A DNA stretch of 15,149 bases from CAYZYO01 sp964482585 (GTDB lineage Bacteria > Bacillota > Syntrophomonadia > Syntrophomonadales > Syntrophomonadaceae). Where the stretch lies: positions 1 through 15,149 of the forward strand of contig CAYZYO010000060.1 of NCBI GenBank assembly GCA_964482585.1, read 5' to 3'. The notes below the pieces were generated by a model, which saw only the letters and a list, made by a program, of their open reading frames with translations, was not told the DNA's origin and made no database searches. The translations under genes and the position numbers were made by a program. How positions within the stretch are numbered: position 1 is the stretch's first letter; each line of letters begins with the position of its first letter. This document shows, one piece after another, positions 1 to 6,084 of this stretch.

Positions 1-216
1 TCGCCTCTACGGTATAAGATACGCGGTACAATATAAGGATTAGAGATAACTGCAGAATTAAAGGCAAAATACTATAATTGTTCCAGATACCTATCAAAAC
101 AAAAACCAAGAAATCTGCGTGAATCTGTGTTCATCTGTGGTTAATAAACTACTTTATTTTCATACGTGATTGTGTCCTTGTGGGCATGGGTGGTTAATAA
201 GGAAGATATTTTGCGG
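1..216. repeat. Diverged repeat head of unit 1, non-coding
   Basis: No gene is visible here. The first 13 bases are the right arm of the inverted repeat seen complete at 9355-9415. At 112-141 there are three imperfect tandem decamers sharing the core ATCTG-G (AATCTGCGTG, AATCTGTGTT, CATCTGTGGT). Sequences of this kind look to me like a dispersed intergenic repeat of bacterial genomes, which I cannot verify here. Relative to the copy at 9403 this head carries an A/G change, single-base indels and the extra CTATCA near 91-96. Differences stop at about base 179. Confidence 0.6.
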
Positions 217-645
217 TTATACTTTCTTAAATGAACTTAACAGAAAATATCCCAAAATCATTACACTTATATGTGACAGCATGTTATTCCATCCCATTAA
301 GTAATTAAATAGCGGCCACCATTTCCACCACGAACTTGGTATCCAGGGTGTAATAACTACGTAGAGAATAGGAATACTAACCGCATTTATCCAGTCAAAA
401 TACCAGGAACCACCTTTTTTAAGCGTAGAGACAAAGCGGGGAACAGCCAGCATCAAGCCCATAACAGTAAAATAGACCAGAAGATAACTCCAAACTATTG
501 CCCTGCCCAAAAACTGCATATCCAGGTATTTGGAACCAGGTACCTGCAGAATATAATAACATTCATCCCCATATTTAATTAGTAAAATGAAGACTATAGC
601 ATAAATAAAATATGAAGCAAATCTTCTAACATAAGTCGAATTCAT
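217..645 (-). CDS. Hypothetical four-helix membrane protein (unit 1 copy)
   Basis: A 142-residue protein that I do not recognise. It is almost entirely hydrophobic, with likely membrane helices near residues 9-24, 46-69, 85-103 and 121-138. The conserved-looking spots are a Trp-rich stretch at 101-110 (WIPSSWWKWW) before the last helix and a basic tail (SFKKV). A short N-terminal segment with Arg7 and Arg8 suggests the N-terminus is cytoplasmic. The ATG is preceded by an AAGGGG ribosome site a few bases upstream and by an extended -10 promoter at 688-696, so the start is well supported. It is transcribed leftward, away from the BlaI-family gene, and ends inside the region next to the repeat head. 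There is no partner gene on its strand. Confidence 0.75.
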   Translation of the reverse strand: MNSTYVRRFASYFIYAIVFILLIKYGDECYYILQVPGSKYLDMQFLGRAIVWSYLLVYFTVMGLMLAVPRFVSTLKKGGSWYFDWINAVSIPILYVVITPWIPSSWWKWWPLFNYLMGWNNMLSHISVMILGYFLLSSFKKV

Positions 646-687
646 AATATCCCCTTATTCCCTTGATAGACCAGAAACTACTCCTAC

Positions 688-696
688 ATTATATCA
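688..696 (-). promoter_or_regulatory. Extended -10 promoter for the 217-645 membrane protein
   Basis: Read on the minus strand this is TGATATAAT: a perfect TATAAT preceded by the TGn extension, about 45 bases upstream of the ATG at 645. No good -35 lies 17 bases further up, which fits an extended -10 promoter. Confidence 0.55.
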
Positions 697-824
697 TAAA
701 TTTTCCAGAAGGAGGTAAAACAGCAACTAAGGAACAGTTGTTTTGCGGTTGGATTCTAACCCTTTTTTGGTAAATCTAGGGTGAGTTATATGCCAAGTCC
801 ACTTTTAATCTAGATTGAAGGAGA

Positions 825-881
825 ATGACAATTATTGTAGGAGATAAATCCCGGGTGAGTTTGGGCAAGTATATGATTTAG
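825..881 (+). pseudogene. Possible 18-codon remnant or leader peptide (AbrB-like start)
   Basis: ATG followed by 17 codons and TAG, with AAGGAG one base upstream. The peptide contains VGDKSRVSLGKYM, which resembles the start of AbrB/SpoVT-type DNA-binding domains (pattern D-[KR]-x-R-V-[ST]-[LI]). Nothing after the stop continues the domain in frame. It may be a decayed gene end, a leader peptide or chance. The ribosome site is too close for efficient initiation. An identical copy is at 10219-10275. Confidence 0.2.
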
Positions 882-932
882 TTAAAGCTGCTTTTTAAAC
901 TGCAAAGGGTCAGCAATGAATCGTCGATTCTT

Positions 933-961
933 TTGACCGGGATTGTCTATCGTGATAAACT
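933..961 (+). promoter_or_regulatory. Candidate promoter of the BlaI-family operon
   Basis: TTGACC at 933-938, a 17-base spacer, then TAAACT at 956-961 (four of six matches to TATAAT). The predicted transcription start falls inside the palindrome at 963-988, which is the geometry expected if the palindrome is a repressor operator. Confidence 0.5.
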
Positions 962-962
962 G

Positions 963-988
963 TATTTGTCTACTGCAGTAGACAAATA
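963..988 (+). promoter_or_regulatory. Perfect 26-bp palindromic operator upstream of the BlaI-family gene
   Basis: Bases 963-988 form a perfect palindrome centred between 975 and 976, with the core GTCTACTGCAGTAGAC. Symmetry breaks at 962/989. The inner TAC....GTA half-sites match the general style of BlaI/MecI/CopY operators (TACA-nn-TGTA type). The palindrome lies just downstream of the candidate -10 and 11 bases before the start codon, so a bound dimer would block transcription start. This predicts autoregulation of the repressor and its partner gene. Confidence 0.75.
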
Positions 989-999
989 GGGGTGTTAAT

Positions 1000-1362
1000 G
1001 TGGAGCAATATAAGCTTTTTGATGCCGAGTTTAAGTTTTTGCATATCATTTGGGGGGTAGAGCCCGTTACGACCCGAAGGCTAACCAAACTTTGTCAGGA
1101 AAAGCTGGGCTGGAAAAGGACGACTACCTACACCGTACTTCGCAGGCTGAAAGACCGCGGAATACTTAAAAATGAGAATTCCACTGTTTCTTCTATTGTT
1201 AAACAGGAACAGGTTCAGAAATACGAAAGTGAGGCTATCGTTAAAAAGGCTTTTGATGGTTCACTGCCGAAATTTATTGCTGCATTTCTTAATGATAAAA
1301 CCCTATCGGATCAAGAGGCCAAAGAGATAAAAAGATTGATAGATTGCCATAAGGAGGGTTGA
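1000..1362 (+). CDS. BlaI/MecI/CopY-family transcriptional repressor (unit 1 copy)
   Basis: A 120-residue winged-helix repressor of normal family length. The N-terminal domain (about 6-60) has the family layout: an FDAEFKFLHIIW first helix, then helix-turn-helix with LGWKRTTTYTVLRRLKDRG (36-54), where the T-T-x-Y-T-x-L-x-R-L pattern marks the recognition helix and wing. The C-terminal part (about 65-118) would form the dimerisation helices. Start is GTG at 1000, with AGGGG about 8 bases upstream; the overlapping ATG at 998 is out of frame. The gene sits 11 bases after a perfect palindrome and 2 bases before the sensor-like gene, so both are surely co-transcribed. In classical systems the repressor is inactivated after its BlaR1 partner senses a ligand; the Asn-Phe cut site known for staphylococcal BlaI is not obvious here. 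The target genes other than its own operon are unknown. Confidence 0.92.
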   Translation: MEQYKLFDAEFKFLHIIWGVEPVTTRRLTKLCQEKLGWKRTTTYTVLRRLKDRGILKNENSTVSSIVKQEQVQKYESEAIVKKAFDGSLPKFIAAFLNDKTLSDQEAKEIKRLIDCHKEG

Positions 1363-1364
1363 GT

Positions 1365-2717
1365 ATGGTTTTTTATAAAAGACCGGCTTTCAAGGTTACC
1401 GTAGTATGTATAATTACAGTCATTATATTGGCCATTACGTTGACTTCTAATCCTGTTAAGGGCTATAACATCTACCAGCATCCCCAACATTTATTACACT
1501 CGGAGCAGCTGAAAGAACCTGCTAAGGTACTCGTTATAGATAATATTTGCGGTGAGCAATATGTATTTAATAATGCCTATGAAATAGCGCAGGTGACAGC
1601 GATTATAGAGGATATGCAGATTGCCCAAAAAGAGATTAGCCAGGCCCGGGGCGGAGAACCTCAGAGCCGTTATACTATTTCTTATTATGATGATATAAAA
1701 AACCATATATCAGAACACCGTTGCACCATTAACGTTGCTCCGGTGTGGACCGAAAATAACGTAAAACCCAGCTACAGATTTAAACTGATTAATGAAAAGG
1801 AAACTCTTAAACGCCTGGAGGAGTTATTAACCGGCAGAAAGGCTGCCTATGATGTGGAAACCTTAATGAGAAATAAAACTCAATATATTGGTAACAACTC
1901 CAAAGTCGCGGCTCTTATAAACGCTTTGCCTCTGCCGGAGGGTGTCACCCGCGGTGCAATTGAGCTGAGTACCAGCAATGATCCTTATGGTGTAACAATC
2001 AATTACACCTTGAATGATGATTCCATACAAATAAGGGAGGAACAGTTTTTAAGAAACTCCGTTTTACTTTTCGCCCTGATTGATAATGCTCAGGTTGTGA
2101 CCCATATAGGATATTGGAATGCCAAGGAGCTTTCTTCCCTTCCTTTCAGATTTACTCATACCCGTGCTGACGCTGAAAGGATTGTCGGCGGTGATGTGCG
2201 GCAATTTGCGGACAGTCATGAAAACCTGGCAGAACTTATAGCTGTAGTGCAGTTATTGAGAGAAGATAAAACAACCATTACCCTGGAGGAGTCCCCAACA
2301 GACATAAGTATTGATCACTTTGAATATCCATCCACCTGGCCAAACCTTGAGATACTCTATGGTAATAAACAATTATCATGGGTTCGGGGTGATTCCAATT
2401 TTACCGGAGAACCCGGTGGGGTAATCGGTAACACTTTGTTCGGGATGAATGAAGAACATGTTGACAAGATGAATTCTGATACGGTAGAACCCGGTGCAGA
2501 ATTAATATTTATTGCTGATGTAGTTAAGGGATTAAATAAACCCGTATTTGAACTGCAAATAATGAACCAGAATAACACTTTTTCTCCATACCCAATTAAT
2601 CAAAATACCATGTTCGTGCCTGAAAAGGCCGGAGAATACATCTTTATATTGTCAGTAGACTGGGGTAATGGGGATAATAACATTCTGTATTGGTTCAAGG
2701 TTTTGGTGACCGATTAA
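1365..2717 (+). CDS. BlaR1-tail-like membrane-anchored protein lacking the M56 protease (unit 1 copy)
   Basis: 450 residues. Start is ATG 1365, which lies 6 bases after AAGGAGGG (1351-1358); the in-frame TTG at 1359 touches that site and is rejected. Residues 1-8 are basic, 9-27 form one membrane helix, and the rest should lie outside the membrane. The opening FYKRPAFKV plus helix plus TSNP resembles the last transmembrane segment and linker of clostridial BlaR1-like M56 proteins. Residues about 52-157 look like a small alpha/beta domain of the type appended to them (DUF5301-like, weak). Residues about 165-260 (YIGNNSKVAALINALPLP at 174-191) match my recollection of DUF4825. A C-terminal region (about 325-450) looks beta-rich. 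No HEXXH and no four-helix M56 core is present, and only 2 bases separate it from the repressor gene, so the protease part is missing and not merely in another frame. Likely an extracytoplasmic sensor or binding protein; function inferred. Confidence 0.72.
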   Translation: MVFYKRPAFKVTVVCIITVIILAITLTSNPVKGYNIYQHPQHLLHSEQLKEPAKVLVIDNICGEQYVFNNAYEIAQVTAIIEDMQIAQKEISQARGGEPQSRYTISYYDDIKNHISEHRCTINVAPVWTENNVKPSYRFKLINEKETLKRLEELLTGRKAAYDVETLMRNKTQYIGNNSKVAALINALPLPEGVTRGAIELSTSNDPYGVTINYTLNDDSIQIREEQFLRNSVLLFALIDNAQVVTHIGYWNAKELSSLPFRFTHTRADAERIVGGDVRQFADSHENLAELIAVVQLLREDKTTITLEESPTDISIDHFEYPSTWPNLEILYGNKQLSWVRGDSNFTGEPGGVIGNTLFGMNEEHVDKMNSDTVEPGAELIFIADVVKGLNKPVFELQIMNQNNTFSPYPINQNTMFVPEKAGEYIFILSVDWGNGDNNILYWFKVLVTD

Positions 2718-2807
2718 TCTCCCCCTGCCCAAAGTGTGACATTTAAACCGGTGCAAGGGTTGAAGTTAATCTCTTTTACTATATTGTTAACTTTTCCATG
2801 GAAAGAA

Positions 2808-2837
2808 TTGTTTTGATTACTTTATCAATAGTATAAT
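2808..2837 (+). promoter_or_regulatory. Candidate promoter for the kinase-like gene
   Basis: TTGTTT at 2808-2813, an 18-base spacer and a perfect TATAAT at 2832-2837, some 70 bases before the ATG at 2910. The -35 is poor. An imperfect inverted repeat (TGATTACT ... AGTATAATCA) overlaps the -10 and could be a binding site. It makes the kinase-like gene independent of the BlaI operon. Confidence 0.45.
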
Positions 2838-2909
2838 CATCTAAACCATAGAATGAACAACAACAGCACCTTTTTGATTTATCCATTAAATTCGTAGTGG
2901 AGGAAAGAC

Positions 2910-3416
2910 ATGAATATAATTCTTATTGGGATGCCTGGAGCCGGGAAAAGTACTTTAGGTGTGCTGGTAGCAAAGGCTTTAGGGATGGATTTTGTGGATA
3001 CGGATATTATTATACAACAACATGAAGGCAGGTTGTTACAAGATATAATTGACAATGATGGCATTGAAAAGTTTATCGAAATTGAGGAAGGAATCATATC
3101 CGACTTGAGATTTAAAAACTGCGTTATAGCAACAGGCGGAAGTGTCATTTTTTCAGAAAAAGCGGTAAATGTCCTTAAGCAGGGAGGGCAGATTTTTTAT
3201 TTGCATGTTCCCTATGAAGAAATTAAAAAGAGACTGAAGAATGTGAAATCCAGAGGTATTGTAATAAGGGCAGGAAGCAATCTTGAGGATGTCTATAAGG
3301 AAAGAGTTCCTTTATATATAAAATATGCCGATAAAACTGTTGATTGCTCAAATAAGAATGTAGAAGATTGCGTTAAAGCGATTATAGCAAGACGAGGAAA
3401 CGGTTCCGTCATCTAA
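2910..3416 (+). CDS. Shikimate kinase-fold P-loop kinase, substrate uncertain (unit 1 copy)
   Basis: 168 residues, the normal size of AroK-type kinases. Walker A is GMPGAGKST (7-15). The DTD motif (30-32) is where shikimate kinase places its magnesium and substrate acidic residues. ATGGS (74-78) is the GG substrate loop, RGIVIRAGS (115-123) sits at the lid position, and ERVPLY (131-136) matches the family's ER-x-PLY. However, the Arg of the GxxxFRxxE motif, which holds the shikimate carboxylate, is replaced by Ile56 (GIEKFIEIEE). The lid reads RGIV where shikimate kinases usually have RPLL. The fold is therefore confident but shikimate as substrate is doubtful; a phosphotransfer to another small hydroxyl compound is possible. 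GGAGG before the ATG supports the start. No other aromatic-pathway gene is nearby. A small membrane-protein gene follows 73 bases later. Confidence 0.8.
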   Translation: MNIILIGMPGAGKSTLGVLVAKALGMDFVDTDIIIQQHEGRLLQDIIDNDGIEKFIEIEEGIISDLRFKNCVIATGGSVIFSEKAVNVLKQGGQIFYLHVPYEEIKKRLKNVKSRGIVIRAGSNLEDVYKERVPLYIKYADKTVDCSNKNVEDCVKAIIARRGNGSVI

Positions 3417-3489
3417 ACCAAGCGAGGATTACAGAAAGTGTTAATATCAGAGTTTGCGAGTAATTCCTATAGAGGGGTATAGATATTTC

Positions 3490-3774
3490 ATGCAGATAAT
3501 CAATAGTTACGGATATATTAATGTTATTGTTAGCGTAATAATCTTTGGATTGATAATAGATATTATAATTCACCTGGCTAAGCAAATGAAAAATACTGGG
3601 GAATGGCGAATTGATTTTAGCAGTCTTGCTGTGTGTATCATAGGGATTATGTTAATAATGAGCTATTTTACGAGGGCGCTACGTGAAGATATCACGGTTT
3701 TAGCATTAATCATTATTTGGGTATTTTTACTATGTTACTTATTATTACGAAACCTAAAGAAATATAACAAGTGA
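3490..3774 (+). CDS. Small three-helix membrane protein, unknown function (unit 1 copy)
   Basis: 94 residues from ATG 3490, which is preceded by AGAGGGG at 3471-3477 (spacing rather long, about 12 bases). An in-frame TTG at 3454 would add 12 residues but has no ribosome site. Likely helices are near residues 10-31, 48-67 and 72-90, with a basic C-terminal tail (RNLKKYNK). I do not recognise a family. It lies 73 bases behind the kinase-like gene on the same strand and ends before the terminator at 3876, so the two probably share a transcript. Low GC and many Ile/Leu codons are consistent with a real membrane protein, though short membrane ORFs are easy to over-call. Confidence 0.55.
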   Translation: MQIINSYGYINVIVSVIIFGLIIDIIIHLAKQMKNTGEWRIDFSSLAVCIIGIMLIMSYFTRALREDITVLALIIIWVFLLCYLLLRNLKKYNK

Positions 3775-3875
3775 AATATAAGGTTACAATTGCTGGAAAG
3801 TTGTTATTTAAATCCACCAGATTGCATAAGGTGGGGGAGATATTATAATGAACATAAATGAAACGTAGGCAAACA

Positions 3876-3897
3876 AAAGAGGCCCACAAGCCTCTTT
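3876..3897. terminator. Bidirectional terminator hairpin between convergent genes
   Basis: AAAGAGGC (3876-3883) pairs perfectly with GCCTCTTT (3890-3897) around a 6-base loop. T-rich sequence flanks it in both reading directions (TTTGTCTT on plus, CTCTTTTGTTT on minus). It lies between the rightward small membrane gene and the leftward XRE regulator, so it can serve both. Confidence 0.75.
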
Positions 3898-3968
3898 GTC
3901 TTCGATTTCAACGGGGAAGACCCTGTCTGAGAATACTACCCCTAACCTGGTTAAACATCAAGCATTGT

Positions 3969-5081
3969 TTAGCCCAATTTCTCTTTCAGCTTTCTTATAA
4001 GCTTTTTAAACTGTTCCTCTTCTCTAATCGGCACGAAGGCAGGATTTTCTTCAATGGTCATGATTAAATTGGCCTTTACTGATATATCGTCTAAGGGCGC
4101 GCTGGAGCCGATGGTGACGTTTTCCTCCAGCCATTCATCTACCTGGTTGAAATAATCGTTGCCCTTTAACTTCAACGGGAACTTAAAGCCGCAGACAATG
4201 TTCACATATTCCTCTAATGCCTGTAAGGCCTTTTCCTTCTTTTGCTGCATTAGATATCCTTGGGCAGCAGTGATATGAATGCCGAAAACCGCATTAGTCA
4301 GAATATTTTTCATGTTAAAAGCATCGATCATCTGTACCCCCTGGGAATAGATGCGGTCAAACAGGTCCGGTTCGGTCATGTGCAGGTTCAGATAATTGGT
4401 CAAAAGGGTTAAGGTACCGATCACATTCTGATAGAGCATGATCTGATTTACTTTTTTGGCTTGCTCGTTTTCACCCAGCATCTGATAAGCCATGACCAGC
4501 ATCACATCATCTCCGCTGTAGGGAATCAGCTGATCATCCAGCAAATCAATGACGTTCGAGATGTTTCCCCGGGCCATTTCCGCCATGGCCTCCATAATGT
4601 TGGCATTTTTTATGTCCCGGATACTGTCTGCTTCTTCTTTCACCCGCTGGCACAGTTCAATACACTGCTGCAGCATCTCTTTTTTGGTCTCCTCGTCTTT
4701 AGCTATCGCTGAGTGGTTCAGCAGCAATTGGATCATTGCCAGTAAAAGCGGGAAACAGGCGTAGTATTCCCGGATAATCTGGTTACACGCTTCCATTACT
4801 TCATGAAATGGTTTGACCGCAAACTCATGAGAAAATTTGTTATATACTTTTTTAATTTCATCTCTGGTCATCTGCGGCGAATATCCCAGCAGTTCATCCA
4901 CTGAAATATTGAAATAGGTGGCCAGTTCCGGAAGCAGCAATATATCAGGATAGCTTTGCCCGGATTCCCATTTGGAAACCGATGCTTTGGACACGCCGAT
5001 ATACTCTGCCAGCTTTTCTTGAGTTATACCTTTCTCCTTTCTTTTCTGAATAATGCTCTTACTCAAATTCAGTTTCTTCAT
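3969..5081 (-). CDS. XRE-family HTH regulator with helical repeat C-terminus (unit 1 copy)
   Basis: 370 residues. Residues about 6-66 form a classical XRE helix-turn-helix: GITQEKLAEYIGVSKASVSK (18-37), followed by WESGQSYPD, LLPELATYFNISVDELLGY. The remaining ~300 residues are helical and look like degenerate TPR-type repeats (for example residues near 95-290), with no enzyme motif. In Firmicutes such HTH-TPR proteins act as regulators responding to peptides or other signals, often beside transporters. Here the gene is divergent from an ABC exporter operon with 289 bases between them, which suggests it controls that exporter and itself. The ATG at 5081 is preceded by GAGGTGAT at good spacing and by a promoter at 5114-5142. 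Repeats at 5151-5178 are a candidate binding site. It ends about 70 bases from the shared terminator. Confidence 0.88.
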   Translation of the reverse strand: MKKLNLSKSIIQKRKEKGITQEKLAEYIGVSKASVSKWESGQSYPDILLLPELATYFNISVDELLGYSPQMTRDEIKKVYNKFSHEFAVKPFHEVMEACNQIIREYYACFPLLLAMIQLLLNHSAIAKDEETKKEMLQQCIELCQRVKEEADSIRDIKNANIMEAMAEMARGNISNVIDLLDDQLIPYSGDDVMLVMAYQMLGENEQAKKVNQIMLYQNVIGTLTLLTNYLNLHMTEPDLFDRIYSQGVQMIDAFNMKNILTNAVFGIHITAAQGYLMQQKKEKALQALEEYVNIVCGFKFPLKLKGNDYFNQVDEWLEENVTIGSSAPLDDISVKANLIMTIEENPAFVPIREEEQFKKLIRKLKEKLG

Positions 5082-5113
5082 AATAAATCACCTCACTTTT
5101 GTTTCCTAATCTT

Positions 5114-5142
5114 ATTGTATCCAGTAATTCTTATCCTGACGA
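5114..5142 (-). promoter_or_regulatory. Candidate promoter of the XRE regulator
   Basis: On the minus strand: TCGTCA (5142-5137), 17-base spacer, TACAAT (5119-5114), which is five of six to TATAAT. It is about 33 bases from the start codon at 5081. Confidence 0.5.
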
Positions 5143-5150
5143 TGGATTTG

Positions 5151-5178
5151 TAGTTGACTTTAGTTGAAAAAGTTAACT
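5151..5178. promoter_or_regulatory. Repeated AGTTGA / AGTTAACT block, candidate XRE operator
   Basis: TAGTTGA occurs at 5151-5157 and again at 5161-5167, one helical turn apart. AGTTGACTT (5152-5160) is also an inverted match (8 of 9) to AAGTTAACT at 5170-5178. The block is just upstream of the XRE promoter, in the divergent region shared with the exporter operon. Confidence 0.4.
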
Positions 5179-5370
5179 GACGGGAAACTGCCAAACCAAG
5201 GGTATGGTTCTTGCGGTTGGTAAACTCCCACAGATGTGATACCATGTTTGAAACAACCTGTCTATGTAACCCGGAACAGCGAGGCGAAAGCTGTTTTGTT
5301 GGACAACCAGGCTTCTAATGATAAAGATTTTCGGTAATAATATTTCTATCACGGCAAGGGAGAGTTTTAT
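5179..5370. other. Upstream region of the ABC exporter operon
   Basis: No strong sigma-A promoter was found for the exporter. Visible elements are AACCA ... TGGTT near 5193-5208, and a hairpin AACAGC ... GCTGTT near 5275-5295 followed by TTGTT, which could act as a weak attenuator. The 12-mer TTGGTAAACTCC (near 5217) recurs near 7695, just after the operon, so the exporter genes are bracketed by a short shared sequence. Confidence 0.35.
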
Positions 5371-6084
5371 ATGATTGACGTCCGGAACATGACCAAAAAA
5401 TACGGCAAGCTGGCCGCTAATGACAACATCAATCTGTCCGTGGGCCGCGGCGAGTTGGCCGTACTGCTCGGCCCCAACGGCGCGGGCAAATCAACCCTGA
5501 TCAAGTCTGTTTGCGGTCTCCTGCGTTTCCAAGGCGCTATTACCATCAACGGGTATGAGAATCATACGATGGAGGCGAAACGGCTTTTGGGGTATGTGCC
5601 AGAGTTTCCCGTGCTGTACCCGATGCTGACGGTGGCGGAGCACCTGGAGTTCATTGCTAAAGCGTACCGGGTGGAGGCCTGGGAGGAAAAAGGAGAGGCA
5701 TTGCTTCGCCGCTTTGAGCTGGACGATAAAAAAATGAAGCTGGGTAAAGAGCTTTCCAAAGGAATGCAGCAAAAGGTCAGTGTGTGCTGTGCGCTCCTGC
5801 CCCAGCCTAAGGCTGTCGTTATGGATGAACCTCTGGTCGGTCTTGATCCGCATGGGATCCGCGAATTAAAAGCGGTCATTGCTAAGCTGCGGGACAGCGG
5901 CCGCGCTCTGCTTGTCAGTACCCATATGATCGAAAGCGTGGAGGAAGACTGGGATGTAACCTACATCATGGTCAAGGGCCATATCGCACGCGTTTGCCGC
6001 CGTACGGACCTTGCAGCCGGCCAAAGCCTGGAAGACGTATATTTCACCATCACAGAAGGAAAAGACCAGAAGGACACGTTATGA
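5371..6084 (+). CDS. ABC transporter ATP-binding protein (unit 1 copy)
   Basis: 237 residues, a complete ABC ATPase: Walker A GPNGAGKST (34-42), Q-loop position Glu78 in GYVPE (Glu instead of Gln, as in many exporters of this type), signature LSKGM (128-132) followed by QQK, Walker B AVVMDEP (148-154), D-loop GLD (157-159) and switch His185 in STHM. It powers the permease encoded next, on the cytoplasmic face of the membrane. The start ATG has AGGGAG upstream. Its stop overlaps the permease start as ATGA (6081-6084), so the two are translationally coupled. The gene is noticeably GC-rich (37 of 60 bases in 5401-5460) against its left neighbours. Substrate is unknown; the divergent XRE gene suggests regulated export. 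Confidence 0.94.
   Translation: MIDVRNMTKKYGKLAANDNINLSVGRGELAVLLGPNGAGKSTLIKSVCGLLRFQGAITINGYENHTMEAKRLLGYVPEFPVLYPMLTVAEHLEFIAKAYRVEAWEEKGEALLRRFELDDKKMKLGKELSKGMQQKVSVCCALLPQPKAVVMDEPLVGLDPHGIRELKAVIAKLRDSGRALLVSTHMIESVEEDWDVTYIMVKGHIARVCRRTDLAAGQSLEDVYFTITEGKDQKDTL

Larger units (their letters stand above)
646..999. other. Intergenic region between divergent genes (354 bp)
   Basis: Holds the leftward promoter (688-696) and the rightward promoter and operator (933-988). In between lie a 10-bp palindrome AATCTAGATT near 815 and a GAATC-GTC-GATTC inverted repeat near 918-930. At 825-881 there is a tiny open frame (18 codons) with AAGGAG almost touching its ATG. I see no convincing gene in the middle 230 bases. 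Confidence 0.6.

Noticed and set aside
112..141. ATCTG decamers as a CRISPR array
   Set aside because: Only three contiguous 10-base units without spacers and without cas genes.
882..1088. 68-codon open frame on the minus strand (also at 10276-10482)
   Set aside because: It lies across the promoter, the palindrome and the start of the BlaI-family gene; no ribosome site, no recognisable domain.
1359..1364. TTG start for the BlaR1-tail-like gene
   Set aside because: It touches the AAGGAGGG ribosome site; ATG 1365 has proper spacing.
4461..4764. Plus-strand open frames of 71-83 codons opposite the XRE regulator (also in unit 2)
   Set aside because: Antisense shadows of a well-supported gene, low complexity, no ribosome site.
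5491..5879. Minus-strand open frames of 105-120 codons opposite the ABC ATPase
   Set aside because: They are generated by the GC-rich codon pattern of the ATPase, whose motifs are intact on the plus strand.
5994..6080. 29-codon N-terminal extension of the permease
   Set aside because: It reads the ATPase gene in another frame; the ATGA overlap and AGAAGGA site define the start at 6081.
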